From positions 1 to 20,815 of the forward strand of contig JAGKXD010000070.1 of the NCBI GenBank assembly GCA_021151525.1: a stretch of 20,815 bases of DNA, written 5' to 3'. This stretch comes from Cellvibrionaceae bacterium (lineage in GTDB: Bacteria > Pseudomonadota > Gammaproteobacteria > Pseudomonadales > Cellvibrionaceae). Below are positions 8,077-15,889 of this stretch, piece by piece. The notes under the pieces are model-generated. The model made no database searches. It worked only from the letters and a program-made list of their open reading frames with translations, and was not told where the DNA came from. A program made the position numbers and the translations under genes. Each line of letters opens with the position of its first letter. The first letter of the stretch is position 1.

Positions 8077-10401
8077 TTATCTCAAGAGTGACAACACGTT
8101 TTGTGGACGTTGGTTAGCTTGTGCCAACATGGCCGTTGCCGCTTGTTGCAACACTGTAGCACGGCTCAAGTTTGCAGTCTCTGAGGCGAAGTCCGCGTCC
8201 ACGATACGTGAACGTGCAGATGTTGTCTTCTCAGCGATACTGGACAAGTTAGATACGGTGAAGTCCAAACGGTTGTTGATAGCACCGAGGTTTGCACGAG
8301 TATCGTTGATGGTGGTTAAAGCATTGTCGATTACTTTAATCGCCGCCTGAGCCCCGACTTGAGTATCAATACTTACACTCGCAATCGACGATCCAAAACC
8401 GCCGCCGGAGGCAGAAATATTTTGATCAATAAAGCCTGTCGCAGTCTTGCCGTTGGAACTGGTATCAATACTGATTGGCGTACCCTTAACTGAAGTAAGC
8501 TCAATTTTGGGGTTAACGGTTTCAGTATTAGTTGCATCCTTATCAGACCCCGCAAGCCCCAGCAAACTAATGGTTTTAGCACCGTTGTGTAAACCAGCTT
8601 TAACAGAGAAGGCCGCACTAGAGTTCAGTTGTAACTGGCCGTTTTCGTTAACGCTGGCGTATACACCGGTGGTCGCTTGTTTGGCGTTAATTTGATCTAC
8701 CACACCACTTAAGGTTGCAGATAAAGAACCAGTCAAATCAATATCCACGTTATTGATATTCAATGAACCCGCATTTGCACCCGTGGTGAAAGCTGCCGCA
8801 ACTGTAGTTGTTGGCGCACTGATAGAACCGGTGAACGCGGTTGGTATAATACCATCCAACTCTGCGCCACCTGTGTCGCCTAAGCTGATGTTAGCTTCAC
8901 TGTATATGTGCAAATTTTGATCGGCATCAAAGTAGGCAGTTACACCTGTCAAACTCGCTGCTGCAGTGATTGCAGCCTTAATTTCAACTTTTGTACTGCC
9001 TGACGCAATAGTGATTTGCACACCGTTGATAGACAATTGAGCTGCCGCTGTAGTGGTACCACTTAGCGTAGAGGCCAAGTCCACGCGAGTACGAGTAAGA
9101 TCAGATACTCCAGAAATCTCTGCCTTCAGTGCTGCGGTTACACCAGTCTGGTCTTTTACTGCGTTGATGTTCGCAACCTTACCTTGCAAGGTGCCCGTAT
9201 TGGTGTCACTGATGATAACACCATTGATTTTTAAATCGCCGTAAACTAGAGACGTATTGGCGGCAGTTGTCCCCAAAGCGGTACCTACTGTTGTACCCGC
9301 CGCCCGGGTTTCTTGAAAGCCCAAGTGAGCCAATAGGCCGCTTGCTGCGTTACTACCTGTAGCTATGCGCACTGCTGAACCATCATCACTTGAAACAGTC
9401 AATTGCGGCTGCACCGCGGTACCTGACGTAATTCCTGAGCCCATTGCAGTAGCGGTGTTTGTAAGCTTGATGCTTGCTCCCGTGTTACTCATGACGGATA
9501 AGTAGCCATCTGCCGTTTTAGATGCAACAACAGCACCGTTAGCTTGAGCATTAATAGCCGCAACCATTTCATCCATGTTATTGGTGCCTTGGATGACAAA
9601 TTGGCTAGTGGTGCTGTCAGCATTGACCAAATCAATTTTCAAAGTAGCAGCCGAGGTTGTAATACCATCACCAGCGGAAGTTGCGGTAACAGTATTTACT
9701 GCACCTATCGTTACGCCAGACAACTTGCTGTTAACCGCAGTCAAGAATTTAGACAAGCTTGCTCCAGCAGCAGTGCCGTCAAATGCACCAATGTTTTGAC
9801 CATTAATCAAAACATCGCCATCGTTAAATTTGGTAGCCGTAATTAGTTGATCAAAATTGGTACCCAACACGTCAGCAGCAACTGAACCTAACCCGAGTGA
9901 TTTTGCATCGGTAGCAGCAATTTTAAAGCTAATAGTTTGATTTGATTCAGAACCCACTTGGAGTTTGATGTCGCCCAACTTACCATCCAACAGGTTTTGT
10001 CCGTTGAATGACGTTGATTTAGAGATACGATCCAATTCCGCTACTAGTTGTTTACTTTCAGCGTTCAGAGTCGCACGGTCACTGTTACTGTAGATACCGT
10101 TCGAAGATTGAACCGCTAGTTCACGCATACGTTGCAGAATGTTGGTTGACTCAGCCAACGCACCTTCAGCGGTTTGAATGAGAGACACGCCATCGTTAGC
10201 GTTACGAACCGCTTGGTCAAGACCGCGGATTTGAGAGGTCATTTTGTTAGAAATCGCCAAGCCTGCAGCATCATCTTTAGCAGAGTTGATACGTTGACCT
10301 GATGACAGACGTTGTGTTGCGAGGTCTTGTGCGGTACCAGAACTCAACAACTGACGTTGAGCATTTATAGACGCACTGTTTGTGTTGATAATTAAGGCCA
10401 T
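8077..10401 (-). CDS. fliC: Large flagellin, paralog 2 (774 aa, sigma-28 class)
   Basis: Filament subunit. Conserved N-terminal D0/D1 (1-170) includes RLSSGQRINSAKDDAAGLAI, identical to paralog 1. The C-terminal D1/D0 (about 672-774) includes SRIVDADFASETANLSRA and ends QRPQNVLSLLR. The variable region contains about four FlagellinIN-like modules, at about 193-210, 387-427, 453-505 and 543-600. It aligns with paralog 1 throughout but lacks that protein's extra block of about 95 residues. The ATG is preceded by AGGGGA at 6-nt spacing. A near-perfect FliA promoter lies about 90 nt upstream and a hairpin terminator follows. Position immediately upstream of flaG suggests this is the canonical late-class fliC and the other copy the derived one; that is inference. 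Confidence 0.97.
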   Translation of the reverse strand: MALIINTNSASINAQRQLLSSGTAQDLATQRLSSGQRINSAKDDAAGLAISNKMTSQIRGLDQAVRNANDGVSLIQTAEGALAESTNILQRMRELAVQSSNGIYSNSDRATLNAESKQLVAELDRISKSTSFNGQNLLDGKLGDIKLQVGSESNQTISFKIAATDAKSLGLGSVAADVLGTNFDQLITATKFNDGDVLINGQNIGAFDGTAAGASLSKFLTAVNSKLSGVTIGAVNTVTATSAGDGITTSAATLKIDLVNADSTTSQFVIQGTNNMDEMVAAINAQANGAVVASKTADGYLSVMSNTGASIKLTNTATAMGSGITSGTAVQPQLTVSSDDGSAVRIATGSNAASGLLAHLGFQETRAAGTTVGTALGTTAANTSLVYGDLKINGVIISDTNTGTLQGKVANINAVKDQTGVTAALKAEISGVSDLTRTRVDLASTLSGTTTAAAQLSINGVQITIASGSTKVEIKAAITAAASLTGVTAYFDADQNLHIYSEANISLGDTGGAELDGIIPTAFTGSISAPTTTVAAAFTTGANAGSLNINNVDIDLTGSLSATLSGVVDQINAKQATTGVYASVNENGQLQLNSSAAFSVKAGLHNGAKTISLLGLAGSDKDATNTETVNPKIELTSVKGTPISIDTSSNGKTATGFIDQNISASGGGFGSSIASVSIDTQVGAQAAIKVIDNALTTINDTRANLGAINNRLDFTVSNLSSIAEKTTSARSRIVDADFASETANLSRATVLQQAATAMLAQANQRPQNVLSLLR

Positions 10402-10624
10402 GATAAATCCCCTAGAGTGATTTTTACTGCAGCGCTGACGCTGAAGTTAGTCGGTTGTTGAAGCCTGAACATCGGTCGCATCAGCACTTCTGTAAAGGTT
10501 ATCGCCCGACTTTTCACTAGCTTTAGGGGATTTTTATAAAAAACTTAAAACATTTATCGCCAAAATTAACAACTTGTATTGCGGGAAGTTATAAAAACAA
10601 ATTTAGCCAACATTTAGCGTCAAA
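10402..10624. other. Promoter region of flagellin 2
   Basis: This 223-bp gap between the FliT-like gene and flagellin 2 contains the sigma-28 promoter at 10499-10525 and a second GGCGATAA box at 10554-10561 (minus). The part between 10530 and 10620 is very AT-rich. No convincing terminator for the FliT-like gene is visible. Confidence 0.7.
10499..10525 (-). promoter_or_regulatory. Sigma-28 (FliA) promoter of flagellin 2
   Basis: On the minus strand: TAAA, a 15-nt spacer, then GGCGATAA. This compares with the FliA consensus TAAA-N15-GCCGATAA: the -35 is exact, the spacer is exact and the -10 matches 7 of 8. Transcription would start near 10492, about 90 nt before the ATG. It marks flagellin 2 as a late gene, released when FlgM is exported. 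Confidence 0.85.
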
Positions 10625-10951
10625 TTAACGACCATAAGCCTCAAGCGCTTTATCGGACTGATTCATTTGACGTAACTCTGACGCAATTCTATCGCGTTGC
10701 AAACTTGTGTGAGTATCAAGGTCATCATTCAAACTCTGAATTTGAACGATGATGGCTTTAGCCTCTTCAACTAAATGCGCATCTTGAAGAGCTTGCAGGT
10801 AAACGTCGTCATCCAGAAAGGTTACATGCTGCTGATATTTATCCGCAGCCGTGTTCATGGCCTCCCAGTCTTCAGCTTGCGCTAATTGCACCAGTTCGTT
10901 TACACGATCCAATATTTCGTACAAAGGCTTTAATAATTCATTATTACTCAT
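10625..10951 (-). CDS. fliT: FliT-like flagellar export chaperone
   Basis: A 108-residue, acidic, Cys-free and predicted all-helical protein. It is compatible with FliT in length, helix pattern (ELLKPLYEILDRVNELVQLAQAEDWE) and C-terminal tail (KALEAYGR, compare the AYG near the end of the enteric FliT core). FliT chaperones FliD and in enterics also restrains FlhDC; the second role would not apply without FlhDC. Start choice: an upstream in-frame GTG at 10960 lies inside the ribosome site AAGGTGG (10957-10963), so the ATG at 10951, 5 nt beyond it, is preferred. The gene lies 85 bp after flgL and before the flagellin 2 promoter, consistent with co-transcription with flgKL. Similarity is weak and rests on size, composition and context; a generic secretion chaperone is the alternative. 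Confidence 0.65.
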   Translation of the reverse strand: MSNNELLKPLYEILDRVNELVQLAQAEDWEAMNTAADKYQQHVTFLDDDVYLQALQDAHLVEEAKAIIVQIQSLNDDLDTHTSLQRDRIASELRQMNQSDKALEAYGR

Positions 10952-10956
10952 AATAG

Positions 10957-10963
10957 CCACCTT
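10957..10963 (-). promoter_or_regulatory. Ribosome-binding site deciding the fliT start
   Basis: The minus strand reads AAGGTGG, five bases before the ATG at 10951. It overlaps the alternative GTG start at 10960, which makes that longer start unlikely. Confidence 0.7.
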
Positions 10964-11036
10964 AAAGGACTAATCATAAAAAGAACTAACCATAATAAGA
11001 ATGCGGTTGCAGAAAAGAAAACTCAACCACCCTAAC

Positions 11037-13016
11037 CTACATATATTTAAATAAACTTAACTCGCTGATCTTAATAAAGCTTTGTTGAGCAGCGCTTAAT
11101 ACAAAGGTTTGCATTTGTAACCGTGTAGAAGCCTCTGCGTAATCCAAATCCTGAATCTGAGCCAATACTTCTTTGCTGTTTAATTCAATATCTGAATTTA
11201 AATTTTTTGTGCTCTCTAACATATTCTGACGTGCACCTACCTCACCTTGCACGGCAGAAATATTAGTCATGACATTATCCAAACTCGCTAAAGTTTTAGC
11301 GACAATTTTGGCAAAGTCATCCTTACTTGCTTGCGTATTATCAATTGTCTTCATCGCATCGCTTAAGCGTGAAACTGTAGTCAATAGACCTTGCTTACCC
11401 GTGGACTCAATTACAAATTTATCTCCAGGCGATGCTAAAACACCTTTTGAAGAAGTAACGGGATTACCACTAACACCTATAGCAGCCAATAGATTTGGAC
11501 CAGCATTCGTGAGCGAAATAACAGAATTATTTAATGACGACAATCCCTGCGGTGTGGCAATCACGCCCAATTTAGCCAACTCAACTGCATTGTTACCATT
11601 ATTCAAGGCTGCAGCCAAAGTTGTTGCGTTGGTTACGTTTGTATTTAGCGTTAGCGTGACCGTTTTACCATTGACAGTAATATCCACAGTTTCAGGTGTA
11701 GTCGCAAACGAAAATGTAGATGCGCCAGGATAATTAAATGGAATATTAGGCGTGGTAGTTCCTGCACCTTGTGTTGTAACACCTGTGATATTACTAATCG
11801 CAGCGGTGGACGCATTTTTAATAGTGATATTTAAACCGGTTGCCGATGTAAACACACCTGTATCTGACAAACTAATTCCCAAGTTTTGCAATTTTTTATA
11901 ATTTGCCGCAGCAGTCGATGTACTGTAAGGCAAGGTGCTGTAAAAAGATTTATCAGTAGCACCACCTAATGCAGTAATAAAATCATTAAGCGCATTAGTA
12001 CCTGAAGTGGTTGCGAAATTTTGATCCAACACTAAGGTTTCCGTTACACCACCCACAGTAATATCAAAAGCCCCAGGAGTGACTGAATAATCTTTATCTG
12101 CGGCTATTGCGCCAGTAAACGCCGCTGAGCTCATGGATATTGTTGAAGGTACCGCAGCAATACCAGGATAAGGCGATCCAGAAATTGAAAACTTCGCACC
12201 ATTAACTTTTATATCTTGCCCTGAAACATACACTTGTTTATCAACTAATACTTTACCCGATGAACGTTCAGTAATCGTATAGTTGGGCGATGGTGGGTTA
12301 ACAGATGAATTTGCATTAAAGGTTACCAACATATCTTCTGGAAACAATTTATCAAAAGCAGCTTGATCATAAACATCACCCACACTTATAACTGCAGGCG
12401 GTGTGGCTTGGTTAGATGAACTTGGGCGAGTGTTAAATGTGTTGTGGCTGGCGGGAATATCCATAAATATTTTTTTGCCAGAATCGCTTACTGCAACAGT
12501 GACCGTGGTAGATGCTTGCACACTCAATTGGCCCTCATCACCTTGGTATGAATAGTTGCCACCACCGTTATCTACAAAAGGTTGAGTCTGACTTTGAAAG
12601 CCCGCAAAAATATATTGGCCAGATGCATTGCGAGTATTTTGCAAATTCATCAATTCTCCCAAACGACTATCTAACTCTGCTGCCATAGCTTTGTAATCAG
12701 ATGGTGTTAATACCGCCGTGTTACCTGAATTTACGGTCAACTCTTTCAACCGCTGTACAAGCGAAACCACTGACTGCAAGGTGGTATCTTCTAAGGTTAA
12801 ATTATTGTCGGCAGTGTCAATATTTTTCGTAAATTGCGTTGTGCGCGATAGCTCCTGATTCAGCATTAAAATTGCAGTCGCAGCAACAGGATCGTCCGCA
12901 GGCGATAGCACGCGCTTTCCGCTGGAAATTTGTTGGTTGGTTTTATCAACGGCAACCTGCGCATCACGCATACCAATGTTGGCGATGTTATAAATTTGTG
13001 AGGTTGATACGCGCAT
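11037..13016 (-). CDS. flgL: Hook-filament junction protein FlgL (enlarged)
   Basis: Second hook-associated protein (HAP3), joining FlgK to the filament. The N-terminus (MRVSTSQIYNIANIGMRDAQ, then QQISSGKRVLSPADDPVAA) and C-terminus (about 585-659, including NSDIELNSKEVLAQIQDLDY and ending LFKYM) are classic FlgL coiled-coil regions. At 659 residues it is about twice the length of enteric FlgL. A block of about 245 residues (about 286-530) sits where relatives run straight from a strand ending SGxPxPG into DxFxIxS; here the two halves are SGSPYPG (279-285) and PGDKFVIES (530-538). The block includes two stretches with a FlagellinIN-like pattern: FDITVGGVTETLVLD and VDITVNGKTVTLTLN. The ATG lies 8 nt after GGAG. 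It follows flgK by 77 bp. Confidence 0.96.
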   Translation of the reverse strand: MRVSTSQIYNIANIGMRDAQVAVDKTNQQISSGKRVLSPADDPVAATAILMLNQELSRTTQFTKNIDTADNNLTLEDTTLQSVVSLVQRLKELTVNSGNTAVLTPSDYKAMAAELDSRLGELMNLQNTRNASGQYIFAGFQSQTQPFVDNGGGNYSYQGDEGQLSVQASTTVTVAVSDSGKKIFMDIPASHNTFNTRPSSSNQATPPAVISVGDVYDQAAFDKLFPEDMLVTFNANSSVNPPSPNYTITERSSGKVLVDKQVYVSGQDIKVNGAKFSISGSPYPGIAAVPSTISMSSAAFTGAIAADKDYSVTPGAFDITVGGVTETLVLDQNFATTSGTNALNDFITALGGATDKSFYSTLPYSTSTAAANYKKLQNLGISLSDTGVFTSATGLNITIKNASTAAISNITGVTTQGAGTTTPNIPFNYPGASTFSFATTPETVDITVNGKTVTLTLNTNVTNATTLAAALNNGNNAVELAKLGVIATPQGLSSLNNSVISLTNAGPNLLAAIGVSGNPVTSSKGVLASPGDKFVIESTGKQGLLTTVSRLSDAMKTIDNTQASKDDFAKIVAKTLASLDNVMTNISAVQGEVGARQNMLESTKNLNSDIELNSKEVLAQIQDLDYAEASTRLQMQTFVLSAAQQSFIKISELSLFKYM

Positions 13017-13033
13017 AATATTTTCTCCAGTAG

Positions 13034-13053
13034 GCGCTGATTACCATCAGTGC
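13034..13053. other. Small hairpin between flgK and flgL
   Basis: Inverted repeat CTGAT-TACC-ATCAG, extendable by two more pairs past one mismatch. It sits between the flgK stop and the flgL ribosome site. With no T run it is unlikely to terminate; it might be an RNA processing or stability element. Confidence 0.3.
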
Positions 13054-13073
13054 TAATAACTCAGTAAGTTCGC

Positions 13074-13112
13074 TAACCTATTGACCGTAACGTTTAGCCT
13101 ATTGACCGCAAC
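13074..13112. repeat. Tandem 21-bp-period duplication at the 3' end of flgK
   Basis: Two 18-bp copies (13074-13091 and 13095-13112), identical at 16 of 18 positions, are offset by 21 bp. The right-hand copy encodes the last FlgK codons (LRSIG-stop). The left-hand copy follows the stop codon and, in the same frame, would encode LRSIG again before a TAG. The period is a multiple of three. Confidence 0.85.
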
Positions 13113-15889
13113 AGAGAATCAAATAAATCTTTGGCGACTGTAATCACGCGAGCGTTTGCGGTATAAAGTTGTTGAAACTGAATCAGGTTTGCAGCTTCCT
13201 CATCCATGTTCACACTGGAAACACCATCGCGCATGGATTTGGTTTGTTCTAAAAGACTTCTACTTGCATCAGTATTAATTTGGGATAAATTACTTTTGGT
13301 TCCAACCTCTTCCACCAAACGACCGTAACCTTGGCTAAAACTCATGGAGTTATTAGACATAGTGGCGTTAGTTTCTAATGCGGTCATTGCCAAAGCATTG
13401 CGATTATCATTTTTTGAATCTTTATTGAAATCAACCGTAAAAGTATCACCTGCTTTAGGTGCGCCTGCGATTTTTACCTGATATCCCATGTAGGACGATT
13501 GTGCAAAATTTGCAGCTGTTGAATCACCCAATAATTGGCTTGTACTTGGAGATGTCGATAAGGTCACACCATCTTCCAATGTGATATCAATTTTTCCACC
13601 AATCGTAATCGCACTCTGCTCCACTGTTGGTGTTAAATTTGAGTCTACTCCCGACAAGCGCACGTTCGGATTTCCAGTGCCATCATTCACACTAATATTA
13701 TTGATAGTCGTGTTGGTTGCGGTAAAACGAAGATCCAAGTTCACCCCAGAGGACGCAACCAAATGTATCTCTGGTCGTCCAGTGACAGGATTACTGCCAC
13801 TCTCTGCACGAATACCCAAAGCTTTTAAATTTGCATTGGAGTTAATTTGATCGCGTATGTAGTTGTTGAAATTGGTTTCACCTATATATGGGTCTGTCGG
13901 TGTGGTGTAATTTGGATCTGGTACAGAGCTGTCTAAATTAGGGCCGTTATAGCGTATTAGATTTTCGCCATTCAATGACAACTGCAAAGGCGATGTAAAT
14001 GCTGTTGGATCAATATTTACATCAGTGATTGTTGCAGTCGTGTAAGCATGAGCTGTTACACCATGAATACTATTTAATTGCGTCGCAGTTTGTGCTGCAG
14101 AAGCGTTCGAACCCGTAATCATCACTTGGCTCGTAGCTAAACCAGTCGCCTTGTCTGTTGACGAAAACGTAAATTGTTCCGCAGGATAACCATTAGTTTG
14201 CGCAGACAAGGCAGAATTTAATGTGACCGGTAACTTACCTGAAGGCAAACCAATACGTGCGCCGCTGCCAATAATGCGTGTTTCACCTTTATCTGTAGTG
14301 AAAATGGAATTTTCACGATTGGGATAAAAAGTCTGCTCGCTCATGGCTGGCACTAGAGGTTTAGGGTGCGCAGGATCAGTGTTATCTAAAACTTCATAGG
14401 TAGTATCTGACGTAAAATGAATTATAACGGGAGGCGATAATTTCCCCGGCGTAGCATAAGTAGGTAACAATTTATTATTTGCGTCGTACAGGCTTAATAC
14501 TTCACCCGCACTCACTGTACCGTTCCCCGTATTTGAACCTGTTTTAGTCGTTCGAATTGGCGATGCAAAGGCCAACTGATCTGGAGTTTTTAACAGTGAT
14601 TGAATATCCCGTGCACCATTGTGAGTAGGCTGCAACGTAAATGTATCGCCACCTTGAAATGAACCGCTTTCCAAGGTTAGCTTCAAGCCTTCAAATTTTA
14701 TTTCTTGTGGATATCCACCCGACAATATTCCCTGACTAACGATTGAATTATCAGACACACGTTTAATACTGTAATTGTTGGTACCCGCAGCTATGTCAAA
14801 TTTATAATCATCAATCGTAATTGCACTAGAATCCTCAATGGTTAATGACAAAACACGATCATCAGGCTGCGCATTATTGCCATGCACAACACGTGCTGAG
14901 CTATTAGTTGCATCATTAATGTCGGTAAACATAGCGCTACCATAATTACCGTTTGCATCTAACCCCTGGGTTTGAACTTTATTAAAAGTATCGCTCATTA
15001 CAATAGCAATACGACCCAACTCGTTTAACGAAGGTTGCAATACATCTTTTTTAAATTTTAATAAACCGCCAAGCTGACCACCGGAAACTGAATCGCTGAT
15101 ATCAGACGCTACTGTATTGGTATTTAAATAGATTTTTCCGCCATTGCGCACACTAAAGCTACCAACGTTAGGCCCAACTACTAAAGGCTCACCATTACCA
15201 ATGAATACGTTGATATCACCACCATCTTGCTTTACCAATTGTACTGAAGCCAATTCAGATAGTTTTCGTAAAGCCTCGTCACGTTGATCGAGTAAATCAT
15301 TCGGTTGACTGCCAGAACTTGATGCGTTTTTTTCGGCAATAGATTGATTTAAATTCGCAACCGATTTTGCCAACGCATTTATTTGGCCCATGACGGTACT
15401 AATTTCGTCATTTACGCCCTTTTCGGTATCGGTTAGTCGGTCATACAGCGTGTTATAACGCAATGTCAAACTCTGTGTTTGAGTAATAATCAATTGTCGC
15501 GCCGGTGATGACGAAGGATCACTTGCGCCATTTTGTAATGCTGAAAAATAGCTTTGTAAGCTACCCACCAACCCTGTTGCTGAATCTGAAAAAAGTTTAT
15601 CGACTTTGCCGATGTTTTGATTGTATTTATCCAACTCGTTAAAGCTAGTGGTATCCAAACGAATTTGTGTGCTGAGAAATTCGTTAACAACTCTTTTAAC
15701 GGATTCGGTATTAACACCCGCACCTAAGAATCCTGAATTACCGAATTTTTGTTCAGGGCGAGTATTAAAATTAACTTCCTGACGATTGTAACCGGCAGTA
15801 TTTGCATTGGAGATATTGTTACCCGCCGTGCGCAAAGCGACTTGGCTAGCCTGCAAACCTGAAATAGCATTAGAAAGAATTCCACTCAT
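13094..15889 (-). CDS. flgK: Hook-filament junction protein FlgK (enlarged)
   Basis: First hook-associated protein (HAP1). The N-terminal rod/hook motif is clear (MSGILSNAISGLQASQVALR, then AGNNISNANTAGYNRQEV). A coiled-coil D1 region follows (about 85-300, with QPNDLLDQRDEALRKLSEL). The C-terminal signature is SVNMDEEAANLIQFQQLYTA (893-912), ending in ITVAKDLFDSLLRSIG. At 931 residues it is much longer than the roughly 550 of E. coli or 680 of Pseudomonas, with the extra sequence in the outward-facing middle (about 340-830). Two GDTFTLQ/GDTFTVD-type strand motifs (414-420 and 814-820) mark repeated beta domains there. The ATG overlaps the flgJ stop by 4 bp (ATGA), implying translational coupling. 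The last codons are duplicated just past the stop. Confidence 0.97.
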   Translation of the reverse strand: MSGILSNAISGLQASQVALRTAGNNISNANTAGYNRQEVNFNTRPEQKFGNSGFLGAGVNTESVKRVVNEFLSTQIRLDTTSFNELDKYNQNIGKVDKLFSDSATGLVGSLQSYFSALQNGASDPSSSPARQLIITQTQSLTLRYNTLYDRLTDTEKGVNDEISTVMGQINALAKSVANLNQSIAEKNASSSGSQPNDLLDQRDEALRKLSELASVQLVKQDGGDINVFIGNGEPLVVGPNVGSFSVRNGGKIYLNTNTVASDISDSVSGGQLGGLLKFKKDVLQPSLNELGRIAIVMSDTFNKVQTQGLDANGNYGSAMFTDINDATNSSARVVHGNNAQPDDRVLSLTIEDSSAITIDDYKFDIAAGTNNYSIKRVSDNSIVSQGILSGGYPQEIKFEGLKLTLESGSFQGGDTFTLQPTHNGARDIQSLLKTPDQLAFASPIRTTKTGSNTGNGTVSAGEVLSLYDANNKLLPTYATPGKLSPPVIIHFTSDTTYEVLDNTDPAHPKPLVPAMSEQTFYPNRENSIFTTDKGETRIIGSGARIGLPSGKLPVTLNSALSAQTNGYPAEQFTFSSTDKATGLATSQVMITGSNASAAQTATQLNSIHGVTAHAYTTATITDVNIDPTAFTSPLQLSLNGENLIRYNGPNLDSSVPDPNYTTPTDPYIGETNFNNYIRDQINSNANLKALGIRAESGSNPVTGRPEIHLVASSGVNLDLRFTATNTTINNISVNDGTGNPNVRLSGVDSNLTPTVEQSAITIGGKIDITLEDGVTLSTSPSTSQLLGDSTAANFAQSSYMGYQVKIAGAPKAGDTFTVDFNKDSKNDNRNALAMTALETNATMSNNSMSFSQGYGRLVEEVGTKSNLSQINTDASRSLLEQTKSMRDGVSSVNMDEEAANLIQFQQLYTANARVITVAKDLFDSLLRSIG

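Noticed and set aside
10990..11036. GGTTG/CAACC inverted repeat after flgL as a terminator
   Set aside because: It has five pairs with a 14-nt loop and no T run. Read-through into the FliT-like gene is more likely.
11269..11733. 154-codon plus-strand frame opposite flgL
   Set aside because: It is antisense to FlgL coding sequence and its hydrophobic composition mirrors Asn/Thr/Gly-rich codons on the other strand.
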